IMG/VR virus record: IMGVR_UViG_3300020468_000008
Coordinates: 1 to 56,725 of that record
Direction: 5' to 3' (one strand)
DNA from: a virus
Length of the DNA: 56,725 nucleotides
Part shown: piece by piece, positions 33,688 to 42,387 of the stretch
Position numbering within the stretch: the first letter of the stretch is position 1
Layout: each line of letters begins with the position of its first letter
Notes under the pieces: generated by a model
What the model saw: only the letters and a program-made list of their open reading frames with translations
Databases searched by the model: none
What the model was told of the DNA's origin: nothing
Made by a program: the position numbers and the translations under genes

Positions 33688-35796
33688 ATGTACCAAGACG
33701 ATTGTCGCTTAAAAGGTGTTGTAAACCTAGTCCTTCGTGATAAAGATGGTAAGGTAAAGCAACACAAAACAATACGAAATAAAGTAACTCGGTCGGGCAT
33801 TGCTCATATCATCGGAAGAATGATAGACGATGGCCAAGATAAGTTCGGTTTACATAAAATGCCTCGAATGATGAGCCATATGGCAATCGGAATCGGAGCC
33901 GCAGCTAGAGCCGACGCAAATGATTATACTTCTAAAACTTACGACGCTCTACCTACAAATAAGCCCGGCCAAACAGACGCTGGAGGTACTACAGGTACTT
34001 CAAGAAAAAGAGCTGCAAGCCCTCAGACATTTGATAAAATGTTACAAGATGAGAGAGGGTTTCGTGTACAGCTAATGAAAGATACTACTCTTGCTACTGA
34101 TTATGGTACGCTGGATCTTGTTCTAACAAAAGATGGAAGTAACGATTTTACTCAAAGCAGTGGCACTAAACTGACTTTTTTAACAGGAAGTACTACAAAT
34201 AGTATCTCTAGCTTAAATCAACTTCGTGTTGGTTTAAGAATTAATAAAATTGATACAAATTCTGCTTTTTCTGGAGGAAATGCAGATATTACTGCTTCAA
34301 ATATAAAAATTAGTAAAATAGAATCTGGAGTATCTCCGGGCTCTTCTGGAGGCTCTACAATTACATTTGATGGTGCAATTCCTAGTGGAGCAAGACCCGG
34401 TGCAGGAGCTGCTGGACCTGTTTATATTCAGTTAGAGTACGTAGATAGAATTAATCTTACTACCTATAGTACAAATACTGCGATGCCAAATCATCCTACT
34501 CTAACTCATGAAAAATCAGTTTTTGAGCCAAAAAATTCTGCCGCTAACAAGATGGGGCCCTTTGGAGCTGCTCTTGAACGAATAGCCGGAAGCTCGGCAG
34601 ATACATTCTCAATGAATCTTGGAGCATCAGAAGAAAGATCAACTTCTGGAACTTTAGATAAGCAAGGACCTTTTACAGAGTTAGGTCTTGGTATGCTTGG
34701 AGTTACTCGAGGACGAATTGGTGCATTTTATGAAAGGTATATGGAGTATAACGTAAAACTTATACATACTACTTCTGCAGGTTTGACCGATGCAAATAGC
34801 GCAAATCAAAACCCAGTTACAACAAACTTACACGAGCCTTCTTACGCCGTTTTAGATGGAACTGCAAATACAAATACAGATCAAGATAATAGAACGGCTC
34901 GCTTCCCTTTCTTGGGGGCAGAAGAAGATAAGCCTGCAGGACAAGCTTCTGTTGGTGTTGAAACAAATCTTTCTGCTGCATCCCTTAATAATCCAACTAC
35001 AAGTAGCGGAGGTAGTGGTAGAGGGACTGAATTTATTCAATTCGGAACAGCGGTAGATGGAATTTTTCAAGGAGAGCTTCTTGGTTCAAGTATTACTGCA
35101 GACAGCTCAAGCACTGTCCCAGAAGGTTATGCCCCTACAGAAAATGACTACGGAACTATTGGAGGATTAACTGTAGACGCTGGAGAAGGTGCAGAAAAAC
35201 TTGCTGTATATGATATATCGAGCGGAAAAGCTTTTATTTCATATGATTTCTCTGGTGCTTCTTATGCTCCAAACGCTGTTGCAGGCTCAAAGAAAAACGG
35301 TGACAGAGTTGTTTACGTTGCTACTTTCAAAGAAAATAACCCTCGTCCTGAGCTAGACTATCAACAAGTTCATGCGACTGCAACAGGAACTTTGATTCCT
35401 CCAACAAATAGAATTTATCCTATTACAGAGGCGGGAATCTTTAATAAGCATAAGAAAGATTTAGGTATTTTTGATGTAGCTAATAGAACGTACACTGGCA
35501 GTGATGCAGCAATTTCAGATATTGCACATATTGATACTAGAGTTGGGTTGTCTAAACCTACTTCCGGTACAAGTATCGTGTTGGCTGCGGGAACAGTTGC
35601 AGATGATACTAATCATCCAGAAATAGAAGGAGTACTTACTTCTGGAGGCGTAAATATTACAGCAAGCTCACATGGATTTACACAAGGCCCAATTTCACAA
35701 ACTATGCTTTGTAGAACTACTTTTGATCCAGTGAATAAAGCAACTGCAGACACTCTGCAAATTACTTGGTCTGTTCAACTTCAAGACGCTACGTAA
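33688..35796 (+). CDS. 702-residue virion protein, marine-phage fibre type
   Basis: A strong GGAG site lies just upstream. The N-terminus (MYQDDCRLKGVVNLVLRDKD, then NKVTRSGIAHIIGRMI and MSHMAIGIG) and the C-terminus (YPITEAGIF, then LCRTTFDPVNKATADTLQIT) resemble the two ends of a shorter structural protein that I have seen in many marine phages. Between them are about 500 residues of Ser/Thr/Gly/Asn-rich, beta-type sequence. The role is probably a tail fibre or fibre connector. The stop is 11 bases before the next start. Confidence 0.75.
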   Translation: MYQDDCRLKGVVNLVLRDKDGKVKQHKTIRNKVTRSGIAHIIGRMIDDGQDKFGLHKMPRMMSHMAIGIGAAARADANDYTSKTYDALPTNKPGQTDAGGTTGTSRKRAASPQTFDKMLQDERGFRVQLMKDTTLATDYGTLDLVLTKDGSNDFTQSSGTKLTFLTGSTTNSISSLNQLRVGLRINKIDTNSAFSGGNADITASNIKISKIESGVSPGSSGGSTITFDGAIPSGARPGAGAAGPVYIQLEYVDRINLTTYSTNTAMPNHPTLTHEKSVFEPKNSAANKMGPFGAALERIAGSSADTFSMNLGASEERSTSGTLDKQGPFTELGLGMLGVTRGRIGAFYERYMEYNVKLIHTTSAGLTDANSANQNPVTTNLHEPSYAVLDGTANTNTDQDNRTARFPFLGAEEDKPAGQASVGVETNLSAASLNNPTTSSGGSGRGTEFIQFGTAVDGIFQGELLGSSITADSSSTVPEGYAPTENDYGTIGGLTVDAGEGAEKLAVYDISSGKAFISYDFSGASYAPNAVAGSKKNGDRVVYVATFKENNPRPELDYQQVHATATGTLIPPTNRIYPITEAGIFNKHKKDLGIFDVANRTYTGSDAAISDIAHIDTRVGLSKPTSGTSIVLAAGTVADDTNHPEIEGVLTSGGVNITASSHGFTQGPISQTMLCRTTFDPVNKATADTLQITWSVQLQDAT

Positions 35797-35807
35797 AGAG
35801 CATTTAA

Positions 35808-37694
35808 ATGACAAACCGATCTCAGTTTCCTGTATTTGACGCGAATAATGCGGCTCATGCCCCTTATATTTTAGATGGTATAAAATATAATTATAATACC
35901 TCTACGGGGCATTGGGAAACTGAGATCGGTAAAAATGTAACAATTGTTACAAAAGATACAGATGCTACATATAAAGTTACTCCTACTGTTGATCAATTTG
36001 TAGCACATTTAGCAAACGAACAACTTTTAACAGTAACACAAGTAGACAGTAACTTTATAAACTTAAAACAAGGTATTCTTGATCTTGAAAGAGAAACAAA
36101 TTATTTTCACGATGCTCTTCAAGATGGAATAAATAATGAAGCTAGTACTAGATTAGCAGAAGATACTAGAATTGAAGGTATTCTAACAAATTCTTCTACA
36201 GGTCTTGGATCAAAAATATCTACTTCTGGAGGTACTTTTACAGGTGCAGTTTTTGGTCCAACAGGCGCTGTAAATAGTGTTAGTGCACAATTAGTTAATG
36301 AGCAATTTTTAAATAGAGAATTTGGACAGTTTAATACTTCTCTTATTCCAAAAGTAAATAGTACACAGACTATTGGATCTTCTACAAAACAGTTTTCAGG
36401 AGTACATACTGAAAGTATATTTGTAGATACTTCAATTGAGCCAAGAGTAGCAAAAGCTCCTGATATAACTTTAAATGAGCTTCGATTCAATAGTACAACT
36501 GGTCAAAATGATTTAATACAATACAAAGATGTAAATATTGGTAGTACGACAAATAGATTTAATAAGTTATTTATTAGAGATATAGATGCAGCAGGAGACA
36601 CACTAACTTTAGGTACCTCCGCGTTAAAAGGCAAATCTGGTGGGGGTCTTCTTATTCCTGCAAATAGTGCTGTAGGAACTGCAGATAATGAAATTCCTAG
36701 TAATTTTGCTAATACTTTATTAGATGAAAGATTTGCAAATTATTTATTTAATAGTGATATTTTAAGTTCAAGTTTTACTGCGGGCGGAGCAATTGCATCG
36801 GGTAAACCTGTAAAGATAAATTTTGAAGGTACAGTTACTCAAATAACATCAAGTGTAAACTCTACAGGATTTATAGGATTTGCAACAAATACTGTAGCGG
36901 ACGGAGGCACTGTATTTGTTACAGTAAGCGGAAGAATCTCTGGACAAACAAATTTAACAACTGATTCTTTAGTTTATTTAGGGGATGATGGAACTCTTAG
37001 TCATACTAAAACAGATACGAATAAAAAAATAGGAGTTGCAGTATCAACAACTACTTTATTTTTATTTTCTACTGCTCCAACTTCTGAGTATATTCTTGCT
37101 AAAACCAAACTTGGATTTGATGATTTAAGTGCAGTTACAGGTACTCCTACAGGAGATGGAAGCTTAGAATATAGCTCTCTTACTGGAAGATTTACTTTTA
37201 CTCCTCCAAATTTATCTCCTTATGCTACTCAAACATATGTAACAACTCAAATAAATAATTTAATTTCCGGGGCTCCCGATGCTCTAAACACGCTAGATGA
37301 GCTAGCATCTGCTCTTAACGATAATGCAAATTTTGCTGCAGGAGTTACTACTGCGATTGGCTTAAAAGCTCCTTTAGCTTCACCAACATTTACAGGAACT
37401 CCTACAGTACCAGCGCCAGATTCTTCAAGTAATAGTAATCAAGTAGCTACTACTGCTTTTGTAAAAAGTCAATCCGGATCTTCTAGTTTATCTGGACTAA
37501 CAGATGTAACTATATCATCGAATTTACAAGATGGACAAGTTATAGCTTACGATGCGGTGGCAGGAATATTTAAAAATAGAGTTGGAACAGGTTCTGGATC
37601 TGGATCTTCTAATATTACTTTTATTGTTGATGGTGGCACAGCAACTACAGCAGCAAGTTCAGTAGATATATTTCTTGATGGGGGCGCCGCATAA
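35808..37694 (+). CDS. Tail fibre protein (628 residues)
   Basis: Begins with a short beta domain (PVFDANNAAHAPYILDGIKY) and a helical neck (about 75-125). SGGTFTGAVFGP units follow, then a GSSTKQFSGVHTESIFVDTS-type fibre module. Near the end are the widespread phage fibre modules DALNTLDELASALNDNANF and ASPTFTGTPTVP...NQVATTAFVKSQ. These repeats form trimeric fibre shafts. No enzymatic domain is seen. The stop overlaps the next start by one base. It shares the LASPTFTG/ATTAFV module with the genes at 37694 and 42388. Confidence 0.85.
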   Translation: MTNRSQFPVFDANNAAHAPYILDGIKYNYNTSTGHWETEIGKNVTIVTKDTDATYKVTPTVDQFVAHLANEQLLTVTQVDSNFINLKQGILDLERETNYFHDALQDGINNEASTRLAEDTRIEGILTNSSTGLGSKISTSGGTFTGAVFGPTGAVNSVSAQLVNEQFLNREFGQFNTSLIPKVNSTQTIGSSTKQFSGVHTESIFVDTSIEPRVAKAPDITLNELRFNSTTGQNDLIQYKDVNIGSTTNRFNKLFIRDIDAAGDTLTLGTSALKGKSGGGLLIPANSAVGTADNEIPSNFANTLLDERFANYLFNSDILSSSFTAGGAIASGKPVKINFEGTVTQITSSVNSTGFIGFATNTVADGGTVFVTVSGRISGQTNLTTDSLVYLGDDGTLSHTKTDTNKKIGVAVSTTTLFLFSTAPTSEYILAKTKLGFDDLSAVTGTPTGDGSLEYSSLTGRFTFTPPNLSPYATQTYVTTQINNLISGAPDALNTLDELASALNDNANFAAGVTTAIGLKAPLASPTFTGTPTVPAPDSSSNSNQVATTAFVKSQSGSSSLSGLTDVTISSNLQDGQVIAYDAVAGIFKNRVGTGSGSGSSNITFIVDGGTATTAASSVDIFLDGGAA

Positions 37695-40540
37695 TGTCAG
37701 TAGCACGAATACAGCTAAGAAGAGACACTGCATCCAACTGGTCAGGAACAAATCCTATTTTAAATGCTGGAGAAATCGGTTATGAAACTGATACTGGCAA
37801 AGCAAAAATTGGAGATGGAACGGCGGCTTGGAGCACACTAGCTTATCGTATCTATACTCCTGCTTTTTCAGATTTAACATCTACTCCTACTACTATAGCA
37901 GGCTATGGAATTACAGATGCTTTTGATGGAGCATATGCAAGTCTTACGGGTAAACCTACGCTTTTTGATGGAGCTTTTACTTCTTTAACAGGTAAACCTA
38001 CTACTATAGGTGGCTATGGTATTACAGATGCTTTTAACGGTGCCTATGCAAGTCTTACAGGAAAGCCTACGCTTTTTGATGGGGCTTTTACTTCTTTAAC
38101 AGGTAAACCTACTACAATAGCAGGATACGGGATTACGGATGCTTTCAATAGTCAGTTTAGCAGTCTTCAAGGATTACCAAATACAATAGCTGGATATGGT
38201 ATTTCAGATGCATTTACAGGTAATTTTACAGATTTAACAAATGTACCAACTACTGTAGCAGGATACGGCATTACTGATGCGTTAACTTCGGTAGCTTTTG
38301 CAGATTTAACCTCTAAACCAACTACATTATCTGGGTATGGGATTACGGATGCAGCTCCTTTAGCTTCCCCTAGTCTTACAGGTGCTCCAACAGCTCCAAC
38401 AGCAAGTAGTGGAAGTAATACTACTCAATTGGCTACTACTGCTTTTGTTCAAAGTGCAATTACTCCTTTCGCAGAAACAGAAGCTTCCGGTAAACTTTAT
38501 TTTCAAGACAACGCTCCTACTATTTTAGCTCTAGGAGAGTTATGGTTAGAAACTGATACAGGAGGATTTTATAAAGCGGCTGCAGGTAGCACAACCATAC
38601 CGCTTAATAATGGAAATGTTGCAAGTTCCTCAAATACAATCACAGTTCCAGCAGCAGGAGCATCAGATACAAGATTAGTAGTAGCTACAGGACTTCCTTC
38701 TGGCTCTGTTACATTAAGAGTTGCTGTGCATTTTGAATCTTTTACTAGTACCGGAGTAAATCAACCTGAAATTGGACAAGTAACATACGAAGACAACACA
38801 ACAGCAAATATAAATTCTAATAGTTTTACTCGATCTTCGGGTAATGCTTTTGATATAAAAAAGATAAAGAGTTTTACTTTTACATCGGGAGGAACAAATA
38901 ATAGTTCTGCCTCTCATATTACTCTAACTGTTTCTTCGGCCCCAGAGTGGCAAGTAAAAGAATCTAATATACAAGCAAAAGTTGATGCAATTATTGATTC
39001 TGCTCCAGGAGCATTAAATACATTAAATGAGTTAGCAGCAGCTATAAATGATGATGCTAGTTTTAGCACAACAATTACAAATAGTATTGCTACTAAAGCA
39101 CCTTTAGCATCTCCTACATTAACAGGGGCCCCTACCGCTCCTACAGCTAGTACTAATACAAATACTACTCAAATTGCTACTACTGGATTTGTTCAGCAAG
39201 AGATTACAAATAAAACTATAAATTTATCAGATTTAAGCGTTACTCAAAATGCTGCATCTGGAACAGGCACTTTAAATTATAATAATAGTTCTGGAGTATT
39301 CTCCTATACTCCCCCCGCCGGGCTTACTTCCATAGGATTTGCTGCAGTTACTGGAAAGCCAACTACTATATCAGGGTATGGTATTACAGATGCTTTAACT
39401 ACTGGGGCAAATGCAGATATAGGAAGTAATAACTTTATCACTACTGGTAAAGTTTTATTTGCAAACATGTATGCAAATCTTAGTGATCTTCCTAGTGCTA
39501 CTACATATCATGGTATGTTTGCGCATGTTCATGCAACAGGAGCTGCCTATTTTGCACACGCCGGAAACTGGGTAGAGTTAACAAATAAATCAGATACTAA
39601 TGTAGTATCTATAAGTGATTCAGCTCCAAGTTCTCCTGCATCGGGAGATTTATGGTTTGATTCTACTAATTTAAACTTATATGTATATTATGCTGACGGC
39701 TCATCAAATCAATGGGTTCAAACTAATCCAACAGGAGGAGGGGGTGGAGGTAGTGGTAGCGGAATAAGTAGCGTAGTAGTTGATACAACTCCACAATTAG
39801 GTGGAGATTTAGATGTTAATGGAAATAGTATTGTTAGTGTAAGTAACGGCAATATCCCAATTACACCAAATGGATCAGGAAAAGTAATACTAGACGGTCT
39901 TAGCTGGCCTACTTCGGATGGCACTGCTAATCAAGTAATTAAAACTGATGGCTCTGGCAATTTAAGTTTTGTTAATCAATCCGGAGGAGGGGGAGGTAGT
40001 TATGCTAACTCCGATGTAGATACTCATTTAAATCAAAGCACTGCAGGGACAAATGAAGTACTGAGCTGGGACGGAAGTGACTATGCTTGGGTATCAAATA
40101 GTGGCGGTGGAGGCGGTAGCTATGCAAACTCTGACGTAGATACTCACCTAAATAAAAGCACTGCAGCAACAGGAGAAGTACTAAGTTGGAATGGTAGTGA
40201 TTATGATTGGGTAGCACAAGAATTCATTAAGTCTTATCGTTATGACGGGTCTTTATCTACAAATACAGGAACAAAAAGACTCTATTTACAAAAAGGATAC
40301 ACTTTAAAAAGTATTCATGCCTATGTAGATACGGCTTCTGCAGGGGCAGCAGTAAATACTCAGATAAAGAAAAATGGATCAAATTTACAAGCTGTAAGTA
40401 TAGCAGCAGGAGCTACAACAGCAAGCTCAACTTCTTTATCTCATTCTATTGCTGCAAATGATTATTTAACAATTGATATAACTCAGGTAGGCTCTTCAAC
40501 AGCGGGCGAAAATTTATACCTAGTGTTTACATTTAACTAA
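37694..40540 (+). CDS. Tail fibre protein with Mtd-like N-terminus (948 residues)
   Basis: Residues 1-55 (RIQLRRDTASNW, NPILNAGEIGYETDTGKAKI) match the N-terminal virion-anchoring domain seen in Mtd-type and many other tail fibres. Then come tandem GYGITDAF...LTGKPT repeats (about 65-220), ASP.LTGAPTAPTAS...TTAFVQ modules, a SATTYHGMFAHVHATGAAYF module, a DSAPSSPASGDLWFDS module, and two copies of SYANSDVDTHLN.ST (about 770-835). The C-terminal 110 residues form a beta domain likely to be the tip. The repeats are a trimeric shaft. No reverse transcriptase or template repeat is near, so the Mtd link is only to the anchoring domain. Confidence 0.88.
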   Translation: MSVARIQLRRDTASNWSGTNPILNAGEIGYETDTGKAKIGDGTAAWSTLAYRIYTPAFSDLTSTPTTIAGYGITDAFDGAYASLTGKPTLFDGAFTSLTGKPTTIGGYGITDAFNGAYASLTGKPTLFDGAFTSLTGKPTTIAGYGITDAFNSQFSSLQGLPNTIAGYGISDAFTGNFTDLTNVPTTVAGYGITDALTSVAFADLTSKPTTLSGYGITDAAPLASPSLTGAPTAPTASSGSNTTQLATTAFVQSAITPFAETEASGKLYFQDNAPTILALGELWLETDTGGFYKAAAGSTTIPLNNGNVASSSNTITVPAAGASDTRLVVATGLPSGSVTLRVAVHFESFTSTGVNQPEIGQVTYEDNTTANINSNSFTRSSGNAFDIKKIKSFTFTSGGTNNSSASHITLTVSSAPEWQVKESNIQAKVDAIIDSAPGALNTLNELAAAINDDASFSTTITNSIATKAPLASPTLTGAPTAPTASTNTNTTQIATTGFVQQEITNKTINLSDLSVTQNAASGTGTLNYNNSSGVFSYTPPAGLTSIGFAAVTGKPTTISGYGITDALTTGANADIGSNNFITTGKVLFANMYANLSDLPSATTYHGMFAHVHATGAAYFAHAGNWVELTNKSDTNVVSISDSAPSSPASGDLWFDSTNLNLYVYYADGSSNQWVQTNPTGGGGGGSGSGISSVVVDTTPQLGGDLDVNGNSIVSVSNGNIPITPNGSGKVILDGLSWPTSDGTANQVIKTDGSGNLSFVNQSGGGGGSYANSDVDTHLNQSTAGTNEVLSWDGSDYAWVSNSGGGGGSYANSDVDTHLNKSTAATGEVLSWNGSDYDWVAQEFIKSYRYDGSLSTNTGTKRLYLQKGYTLKSIHAYVDTASAGAAVNTQIKKNGSNLQAVSIAAGATTASSTSLSHSIAANDYLTIDITQVGSSTAGENLYLVFTFN
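37919..38140 (+). repeat. Two tandem 111-bp repeats within the fibre gene
   Basis: Two in-frame 111-bp copies (37919-38029 and 38030-38140) encode the same 37 residues with few changes (AFDGAYASLTGKPTLFDGAF and so on). They are much more alike than the flanking 23-24 residue GYGITD units, which points to recent duplication or gene conversion that can lengthen the shaft. Confidence 0.85.
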
Positions 40541-40551
40541 GGAGAAAATAT

Positions 40552-41802
40552 ATGTATGCTAAATTAGTATTCCCCGGCAACACCAAAACTGGGGAGCAAG
40601 TTAGAGACATTGTAAGACTAATTACAAGCTCTACATCAAGTACAGCAAGTCTTTCTGGGCTTGAATTTATTGACACAACAAACTCTACTGTTGCTGGTGC
40701 AAACAGTGGCTGGAGCCTACACTCAGGATCTTCGCTTCCAAGTTCGGGAACGGCTGTAAGTGCAGCAGACTCTAACTTTACAATGCAAGCAGTGTGTGCA
40801 ACAGCGAGTAAAACAAAGTATTGTAGTATTCATGTAAATGGTTCATGGACTCATGCGCTTGCAACACATACTGGAGATGATTTTGGATTTACAATGTCAA
40901 GTGTACTAGATCCTGGCGCGTCTACAGAAATGTGGAGCAATGGCTATACTGGCACTACCGCAGATATTGGAGATGCAAATTCAATTTGTGGAAATATAGA
41001 ACACTCAGATACAGGAATACATATTTTTGCAGATGCGCGTCGAATAATTATATTTGGTAAAGATGGAAATGGTTATAATATTTTACAAATGAATGGTGAG
41101 TTTACTGAAACTGATACAACTACTCGCTATACTCTTGTTCCTCAAGCTCAAATACAGTTGGCAGGTATGTATCACGGCACAGTTACAAACAATGTTAGCT
41201 ATCGCGGCGATACTTATGCAATTTGGCAACAACAAACATATTCTTGGTCTTGGATTAGTTTCTGTGAGTCTATGTACTCCTATCAGCAGGGGTGGACAGG
41301 AAAACTTCGATATACAGGATGGCATCATATTAATGATAGAGCTACCTATGATGGAAAATATCGCAGACGAAGTACACTAGATGATAGTACTCAATATGGT
41401 AGTAGTACAAATGAAGTACTCGCAGGATATGGAGCATCTCACGCAAGTTTTGAGCATGTAGATAATCCGGCTAGAATTATGTTTGGTCTAGAATCTTATA
41501 ATCAAAGCTATAATGCTACTACAGGATATGATGCAGGATATGGAAGAGCTTCAAGTGGCGCTGTTGATTATGATTCAAGTGGAAATGCTGGCCTTGCTTT
41601 GTATAAGTTATGGTGGTCTTCTCCAAGATGCTGGAATTCAGATCAACAAATTTTTTCAGATCTTTGTAATATTTGGAGATGTGCAGGAGGTCTTGGGTCA
41701 GATGGAGATACTGTAACAATTGGGTCAGATGTCTACGTTTATCTCAATGAAAACCATACCACCCCAACTAGTCTAGGTGGTTACTTAATTAAGAGAACAT
41801 AA
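40552..41802 (+). CDS. 416-residue structural protein of unknown fold
   Basis: Follows GGAG, 8-10 bases upstream. It begins MYAKLVFPGNTKTGEQVRDI, then has a Ser/Thr-rich segment and a large Gly/Tyr/Trp/Asn-rich domain with aromatic clusters (TYSWSWISFCESMYSYQQGW, LYKLWWSSPRCWNS). Composition and position suggest a receptor-binding or fibre-tip protein. The start resembles a family common in marine phages in my memory but unnamed. Five cysteines are unusual among the fibres here. It is followed one base later by a small repeat protein. Confidence 0.7.
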   Translation: MYAKLVFPGNTKTGEQVRDIVRLITSSTSSTASLSGLEFIDTTNSTVAGANSGWSLHSGSSLPSSGTAVSAADSNFTMQAVCATASKTKYCSIHVNGSWTHALATHTGDDFGFTMSSVLDPGASTEMWSNGYTGTTADIGDANSICGNIEHSDTGIHIFADARRIIIFGKDGNGYNILQMNGEFTETDTTTRYTLVPQAQIQLAGMYHGTVTNNVSYRGDTYAIWQQQTYSWSWISFCESMYSYQQGWTGKLRYTGWHHINDRATYDGKYRRRSTLDDSTQYGSSTNEVLAGYGASHASFEHVDNPARIMFGLESYNQSYNATTGYDAGYGRASSGAVDYDSSGNAGLALYKLWWSSPRCWNSDQQIFSDLCNIWRCAGGLGSDGDTVTIGSDVYVYLNENHTTPTSLGGYLIKRT

Positions 41803-41803
41803 A

Positions 41804-42127
41804 ATGGCAGCTTTACAACATACATACGGGGATCCTGCAACTTCTTATAATATAACAGCGCTACATATTGTAGATTCTGGTATGGCCGATCATACATTTT
41901 TACAAGGTGCAGGAAACTTTATAAAAGATAATATAACCGCTCTACATATTGCAGATACTGGAATAGCTGATCATACATTTTTACAGGGTGCAGGAAACTT
42001 TATAAAAGATAATATAACCGCTCTACATGTTATGGATACTGGAATAGCTGATAGTATCTTTTTGAAAGGAGGAGTTTCAAGTCAATATGCAGAAACAACA
42101 GCCGCAGATCCGGAAAGTTGGGAATAA
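41804..42127 (+). CDS. 107-residue protein made of three 27-residue repeats
   Basis: After 16 lead residues come two nearly identical 27-residue units (ITALHI.D.G.ADHTFLQGAG and NFIKDN) and a third diverged one, then a short acidic tail. The regular hydrophobic spacing suggests a small beta-solenoid or fibre shaft. It lies between the 416-residue protein and an 82-residue protein, and all are tightly spaced. No family is recognised. Confidence 0.75.
   Translation: MAALQHTYGDPATSYNITALHIVDSGMADHTFLQGAGNFIKDNITALHIADTGIADHTFLQGAGNFIKDNITALHVMDTGIADSIFLKGGVSSQYAETTAADPESWE
41852..42013 (+). repeat. 81-bp tandem repeat (two near-identical copies)
   Basis: Units at 41852-41932 and 41933-42013 are almost identical at the DNA level, with a third partial, diverged copy to about 42070. 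The near identity, including synonymous positions, indicates recent duplication within the 107-residue protein. Confidence 0.85.
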
Positions 42128-42129
42128 TT

Positions 42130-42378
42130 ATGAAACTAACAAAAACATATACAGATTCTAGTAGTAAGATAACTCATGTAGAAATTTCTATATCTGAAAC
42201 AGAAGAAGAAACAACTGTAACAGTATCAGATATATTTGCCCTCCGAGAACCAGTAGATTCTATTGATGAAAAGTCTGCAGTAAAAAGTATTGCTGTATGG
42301 TCTTCTCAAATAGGGGCACTACAACAAGCAGCCAGAACAAAATTACATATTGCCTCATTAACAGAAGCAACAGTTTAG
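42130..42378 (+). CDS. 82-residue protein of unknown function
   Basis: The ATG at 42130, two bases after the previous stop, is preferred to one at 42118 that overlaps the upstream gene. The product begins MKLTKTYTDSSSKITHVEIS, is acidic and beta-rich at first, then helical (SAVKSIAVWSSQIGALQQAA). It is soluble with no cysteine. AGGAG follows for the next gene. It might be a fibre-assembly or accessory protein by position only. Confidence 0.65.
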   Translation: MKLTKTYTDSSSKITHVEISISETEEETTVTVSDIFALREPVDSIDEKSAVKSIAVWSSQIGALQQAARTKLHIASLTEATV

Positions 42379-42387
42379 GAGTAAATC

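Noticed and set aside
37694-40540. Diversity-generating retroelement because of the Mtd-like N-terminus
   Set aside because: No reverse transcriptase, no template/variable repeat pair with A-specific differences was seen; the N-terminal domain is common in ordinary fibres.
40552-41802. C-type lectin fold of the 416-residue protein
   Set aside because: Trp/Gly-rich composition suggested it, but the typical lectin-fold end motif and spacing were not found.
37919-42070. CRISPR-like direct repeats
   Set aside because: The repeats are in frame, code for fibre modules, have no unique spacers of constant length, and no cas gene is near.
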